Source: Bradyrhizobium campsiandrae
Lineage (GTDB): Bacteria > Pseudomonadota > Alphaproteobacteria > Rhizobiales > Xanthobacteraceae
Assembly (NCBI RefSeq): GCF_014529705.1
Contig: NZ_JAANIH010000021.1
Location: 62,001-126,000 of the forward strand
Direction of reading: 5' to 3'
DNA: 64,000 nucleotides
Shown one piece after another: positions 59,303-64,000 of this stretch; the stretch's first letter is position 1; every line of letters starts with the position of its first letter. A program made the translations under genes and the position numbers. The notes under the pieces were generated by a model. The model had not been told where the DNA came from. It saw only the letters and a list, made by a program, of their open reading frames with translations, and ran no database searches.

Positions 59303-60778
59303 TCACACCCGCAGCACCTTGCCCGGGTTCATGATGTTCTGCGGATCGAGCGCGCGCTTGATGGTGCGCATGATGTCGAGCTCGGTCCTGGAGCGGTAGT
59401 GGCTGAGCTCGTCGAGCTTTTCGATGCCGATGCCATGCTCCGCCGAGATCGAGCCGCCCATGGAGGTGACGAGATCGTTGACGGCGCGGGTACTCGCGGC
59501 GGTGTATTGGTTCAGCGTCTGCTGATCCATGCCTTCAGGCCCCATGAACGAGAAATGCAGATTGCCATCGCCGATATGCCCGAGCGGATAGGGACGGATG
59601 CTCGGGAGAATGTCGAGAACGGCCTTCAGTCCCTTGTCGACGAACTCCGGAATCCTGGAGATCGCCACCGAGATGTCGTAGCTGAGGCCCGGTCCCTCGG
59701 CGCGGGATGCCTCGGCCATGGCTTCGCGAATGCGCCACATATTGCGCGATTGGCTGACGGTCTGCGCGATTACCGCATCCAGGACGCGCCCGGCCTCGAG
59801 CTGACCTTCGAGAAACTGCTCCAGCTTCTCCGACATGCCAGCGGCGCCCTCCTGCCGGGGGCGCGAGGACGACCATTCAAGCAGCAGGTACCACGGCGTC
59901 TCCGCCTTGAGCGGATCCTGGACACCGGGAATGTGACGCATCACGAGGTCGATTGCGGCGCGGCTCAAGAGCTCGCATGAACCGACATTGTCCTCGGATG
60001 CCGCATGCGCCTCGGACAGGATCTCCAATGCCGCGCGGGGATCGCGCACGGCCAGCCAGGCTGTGCAAACGTCCTTGGGCGCCGGCCACAGCTTGAGCAC
60101 GGCCCTGGTGATGATGCCGAGCGTGCCTTCGGCGCCCATAAAGAGATGCTTGAGGTCGTAGCCGGTGTTGTCCTTCTTCAGCGCACGCAGTCCGTTCCAG
60201 ACCTCGCCATTGGGCATGACCACTTCCAGCCCGAGCACGAGATTGCGCGCATTGCCATAGCGCAGCACCTGCACGCCGCCGGCGTTGGTCGAGAGGTTGC
60301 CGCCGATCATGCAGGAGCCCTGGGCGCCAAGGCTGAGCGGCAGGAACCTGTCGTGCGCAGCCGCGGTCTCCTGAAGCGTCTGCAAGACGCAGCCGGCTTC
60401 GACCGTCATCGCATAGCCGACGGGATCGACGTCCAGGACGCGATTCATGCGAGCGAGCGACAGCACGATGCCGGTGTGTGCAGGCCAGGGCGTTGCTCCG
60501 CCCATCAAGCCGGTGTTGCCGCCTTGCGGCACGATCGCAACGCCGTGCTCATGGCAGAGCCGCACGACTTTCGATACCTCTTCGGTGCTACCGGGACGCA
60601 CGACGGCGCCCGCAGCGCCAACCAGCAATCCTCGCCAATCGGTGACGAACGGCCGTTTGCCGTGATCGTCCTCGATCAGGCCCTTTTCGCCCACGATCGC
60701 GCGCAAGGCATCGCGGAGCTGGGCAGTCAAGGGAGCGGTCGGAATGGCGGGGACGGGCGACGGGAAGGCAGTCGGCAT
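59303..60778 (-). CDS. FAD-linked 2-hydroxyacid dehydrogenase (D-lactate dehydrogenase-like)
   Basis: 491 residues from ATG 60778 with AGAGGAAAC upstream. PCMH-type FAD-binding part (VVRPGSTEEVSKVV, IVPQGGNTGLMGGATP, GGNLSTNAGGVQVLRYGN) and C-terminal FAD-oxidase domain (YPLGHIGDGNLHFSF with metal-binding His, SAEHGIGIEKLDELSH, DPQNIMNPGKVL). Members oxidise D-lactate, D-2-hydroxyglutarate or glycolate and pass electrons to quinone, cytochrome or ETF. Substrate not assigned. A relic of a related gene lies about 2.4 kb to the left. Confidence 0.9.
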   Translation of the reverse strand: MPTAFPSPVPAIPTAPLTAQLRDALRAIVGEKGLIEDDHGKRPFVTDWRGLLVGAAGAVVRPGSTEEVSKVVRLCHEHGVAIVPQGGNTGLMGGATPWPAHTGIVLSLARMNRVLDVDPVGYAMTVEAGCVLQTLQETAAAHDRFLPLSLGAQGSCMIGGNLSTNAGGVQVLRYGNARNLVLGLEVVMPNGEVWNGLRALKKDNTGYDLKHLFMGAEGTLGIITRAVLKLWPAPKDVCTAWLAVRDPRAALEILSEAHAASEDNVGSCELLSRAAIDLVMRHIPGVQDPLKAETPWYLLLEWSSSRPRQEGAAGMSEKLEQFLEGQLEAGRVLDAVIAQTVSQSRNMWRIREAMAEASRAEGPGLSYDISVAISRIPEFVDKGLKAVLDILPSIRPYPLGHIGDGNLHFSFMGPEGMDQQTLNQYTAASTRAVNDLVTSMGGSISAEHGIGIEKLDELSHYRSRTELDIMRTIKRALDPQNIMNPGKVLRV

Positions 60779-61031
60779 CTTGTTTCCTCTGGCGCATCTT
60801 GGTGTGCACTGCGCGCGTGAAGCGCTTCGAGGCATTTTTCACGTTTGGGCTGCGAAGTCTAACGGCAATATCGGCAATGCCGGGACAACTTCCCGCAGCG
60901 GCTTCGCCAACATGTGGCGGCTGTTTGGCCTGGAGCTTGCCTGCCGTCGCCGCGGTCGTGACGATCCGGACCAGGAGCAAACGCCGATCCTTCCTGGCAA
61001 AAGCTCCTGGTTCCCGGATCTCGGCCCGGAC

Positions 61032-62327
61032 TTAAGCCATCGCGGGCTTTGCTTGCGGCTTCGGCTGCCGCCACAGTGCCAGCACGATCAGCGAGGCGAA
61101 GACACAGAGTGCTCCGGCGACGAAGAAGGCGGGCAGATAGCTCTGCAGCAGCGTCCGCGACAGGCCCGCGCCGAAAGCTGCCGTTCCGGCGCCGAGCTGG
61201 TGGCCGGCAAAGATCCAGCCGAACACCAGATTGGCGCGTTCGGGGCCGAATTTCTGCGCGGTCAGCCGCACCGTCGGCGGCACGGTGGCGATCCAGTCGA
61301 GGCCGTAGAACATCGCGAAGATCGACAGGCCATAGAAGGAGAAGTCGCTGAAGGGCAGAAAGATCAGCGAGAGCCCACGCAGGCCGTAATACCAGAACAG
61401 CAGGTAGCGGTTGTCATAGCGATCCGACAGCCAGCCCGACATGATGGTGCCGAAGAAGTCGAAGATGCCCATCGCCGCCAAAAGGCTCGCCGCCTGAACC
61501 TGCGGGATGCCGAAATCGAGGCACATTGGGATCAGGTGCACCTGCACGAGGCCATTGGTTGAGGCGCCGCAGACGAAGAAGGTCGCAAACAGGATCCAGA
61601 ACGCGCTCGACGTCGAGGCGTCCCGCAGCGTGCCCAGCGCGACTGATGTGATCGAGCCGTGATTGACAGGCGGTGCGGGCAGGGGCTTGGTGCCCTCGTC
61701 GCCGAAGGGACGCAGGCCCAGATCGCTGGGGCGGTCGCGCATGATGAGCAATACCGCCGTCGCAGAAACGCCGAGCATGATGCAGACAAAGCCGAGCGCC
61801 AGCCGCCAGCCGAAGCGTTCGGTCAGGCTCGCCAGCAGCGGCAGGAAGACGAGCTGGCCGGTGGCCACGCTCGCGGTCATGACGCCGATGACGAGGCCGC
61901 GTCTTGCCGCGAACCAGCGCGTCGCGATGGTGGCGCCCAGCACCAGCGCGGTCATGCCGGTGCCGATCCCGATCACCACGCCCCAAAGGGCAACCAGCTG
62001 CCAGACCTGTGTCATGCCCAGCGACAGCACCAGCGCTGAGACGACGATGAGCTGCGCGGCCAGCGTGACGTTGCGCAGGCCGTAGCGGTTCAGGAGGGCC
62101 GCGGCGAACGGCGCCATCAGTCCGAACAGGATGAAACGGATCGAGAGCGCTGAGGAGATTTCGGCCGTGCTCCAGCCGAACTCCTTCTGAAGCGGGACGA
62201 TGAACACGCCGGGCGCGCCGACCGTGCCGGCGCTGATCAAGGCGGCGAAGAAGGTCACGCCGACCATCACCCAGCCGTAATGGATGTTGCGACGGCCGAG
62301 CGCGGCCGAGAGCCAGTTCGAGATCAT
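61032..62327 (-). CDS. MFS transporter (monocarboxylate/OFA-like type)
   Basis: 431 residues with 12 hydrophobic helices. N-terminal HYGWVMVGVTFFAALISAG and GVFIVPLQKEFGWSTAEIS, and the loop RYGLRNVTLAAQ after TM2, are typical of the oxalate/formate- and monocarboxylate-like MFS group. It may import an organic acid for the adjacent 2-hydroxyacid oxidase (254 bp downstream, same strand), which is an inference from proximity only. GAGGGG precedes the ATG. Confidence 0.87.
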   Translation of the reverse strand: MISNWLSAALGRRNIHYGWVMVGVTFFAALISAGTVGAPGVFIVPLQKEFGWSTAEISSALSIRFILFGLMAPFAAALLNRYGLRNVTLAAQLIVVSALVLSLGMTQVWQLVALWGVVIGIGTGMTALVLGATIATRWFAARRGLVIGVMTASVATGQLVFLPLLASLTERFGWRLALGFVCIMLGVSATAVLLIMRDRPSDLGLRPFGDEGTKPLPAPPVNHGSITSVALGTLRDASTSSAFWILFATFFVCGASTNGLVQVHLIPMCLDFGIPQVQAASLLAAMGIFDFFGTIMSGWLSDRYDNRYLLFWYYGLRGLSLIFLPFSDFSFYGLSIFAMFYGLDWIATVPPTVRLTAQKFGPERANLVFGWIFAGHQLGAGTAAFGAGLSRTLLQSYLPAFFVAGALCVFASLIVLALWRQPKPQAKPAMA

Positions 62328-62440
62328 TGCCCCTCAAGCAAGTTGGCGGGCTCCGGGAGACCCGCGTCATGGTTACAACGTGGCACGGAAATGGGAAGTC
62401 TGAAATGACAGACTTCCCTCATTTTCAGACGTCATCGCTC

Positions 62441-63637
<1,197 letters not shown>

Positions 63638-63762
63638 GATGGGGCTCCCTAGGCGTAAATAAGATTACGATCATCATATGATGCGGCGCAAAAATTGCAA
63701 CCGCGGCAAGGATGAGAAAATGTCGTGGGTCGGACGAGGTTTGTTGACGAGCTTCGAACTTT

Positions 63763-63794
63763 CGGTGTCGTCCCGAAGGCCGGGAACGACACCG
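63763..63794. repeat. Short REP-like stem-loop
   Basis: CGGTGTCGT (63763-63771) and ACGACACCG (63786-63794) pair perfectly around a GC-rich loop (CCCGAAGGCCGGGA). It stands 8 nt after the stop of the enoyl-CoA hydratase gene and could end that transcript; there is no T run on the minus strand. Confidence 0.6.
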
Positions 63795-63802
63795 GGGGCA
63801 GC

Positions 63803-64000
63803 CTATCGTTTCCGGTTCACGAACGCGGCCATCAGCCGCGTCGGCTCGTCGGTCAAAAACGACTCGCCGAACACTTTCACGCTGAGATTGACCGACTCCG
63901 TCAGCGGCAGTTCCTCCCATTGGCGCAGCAGAGCCTTCTGCGAGCGCAACGCTTCGGGGCCGCACGCGAGCAACGCCGTCACGACGTGCTCGACCTCGGA
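63803..64000 (-). CDS. Enoyl-CoA hydratase/isomerase family protein (C-terminal end only)
   Basis: 66 codons including TAG at 63805-63803; the rest lies beyond the window. The C-terminal crotonase tail is readable: LRSQKALLRQWEELPLTESV, then FGESFLTDEPTRLMAAFVNR and KR. The pattern K-x-L-L-R ... F-x-x-x-F-x-T-x-E is typical of the C-terminal helix of this family. Same strand as the thiolase gene. Confidence 0.82.
   Translation of the reverse strand, partial: SEVEHVVTALLACGPEALRSQKALLRQWEELPLTESVNLSVKVFGESFLTDEPTRLMAAFVNRKR

Overview
The window is a GC-rich chromosomal segment of an alphaproteobacterium, most likely Bradyrhizobium or a close relative in the Nitrobacteraceae. This is inferred from the gene families present, the IalB-family protein, the Irr/ICE-like iron boxes and the palindromic intergenic repeats; there is no rRNA or marker gene to prove it. 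No phage genes, transposases or CRISPR arrays are visible. Most genes are tightly packed, often with ATGA stop/start overlaps.

Left part (1-20 kb): a GntR-aldehyde dehydrogenase pair cut by the window edge; a divergent alpha/beta hydrolase whose nucleophile is missing; a Bcr/CflA-type MFS exporter next to guanine deaminase; a tandem ABM-domain membrane protein; ribonuclease Z; a DUF1537 kinase-PdxA pair for phosphorylated four-carbon acid sugars; tRNA-Gln(CTG); a DUF1428 protein; a TetR gene divergent from a sulfatase with an unusual C-S-T-T-R active-site motif; an IalB-family protein; and an RND efflux pump with its adaptor.

Iron locus (20.2-28.9 kb): two paralogous TonB-dependent siderophore receptors. 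The second starts a compact operon with piuC, exbB, exbD and tonB, so receptor and energy source are encoded together. Both receptor promoters share a conserved TTTAGAA block and a leader hairpin at nearly the same distance from the start codon. The second promoter has three tandem 23-bp copies of the iron-box-like element.

Middle (28.9-45.6 kb): a site-2 protease, a LysR/EamA pair and a serine hydrolase, then a large sugar or sugar-acid catabolic locus. That locus has two SDR dehydrogenases and an IlvD/Edd-type dehydratase on one strand, a LacI/GntR-type regulator, and on the other strand a CUT1 ABC importer, a DenD-like dehydrogenase, KDG kinase and KDPG aldolase. Two similar 14-bp operator-like palindromes flank or overlap the regulator gene. 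The enzymes outline a route from an imported sugar or sugar acid through 2-keto-3-deoxy acid to pyruvate and a triose phosphate; the substrate cannot be read from sequence.

Right part (45.6-64 kb): an acyl-CoA/thiolase region (thiolase, class III CoA transferase, a thiolase homologue lacking its cysteine paired with a DUF35 protein, and a CMD-family protein); a MazG-like protein; a glutaminase fused to STAS and cyclic-nucleotide-binding domains; an IclR regulator beside a carboxyltransferase and a decayed biotin-carrier gene; an orphan CpaC-like secretin; an FAD-linked 2-hydroxyacid oxidase with a short relic of a related gene 2.4 kb away; an MFS transporter; an acetyl-CoA acetyltransferase; and the end of an enoyl-CoA hydratase gene.
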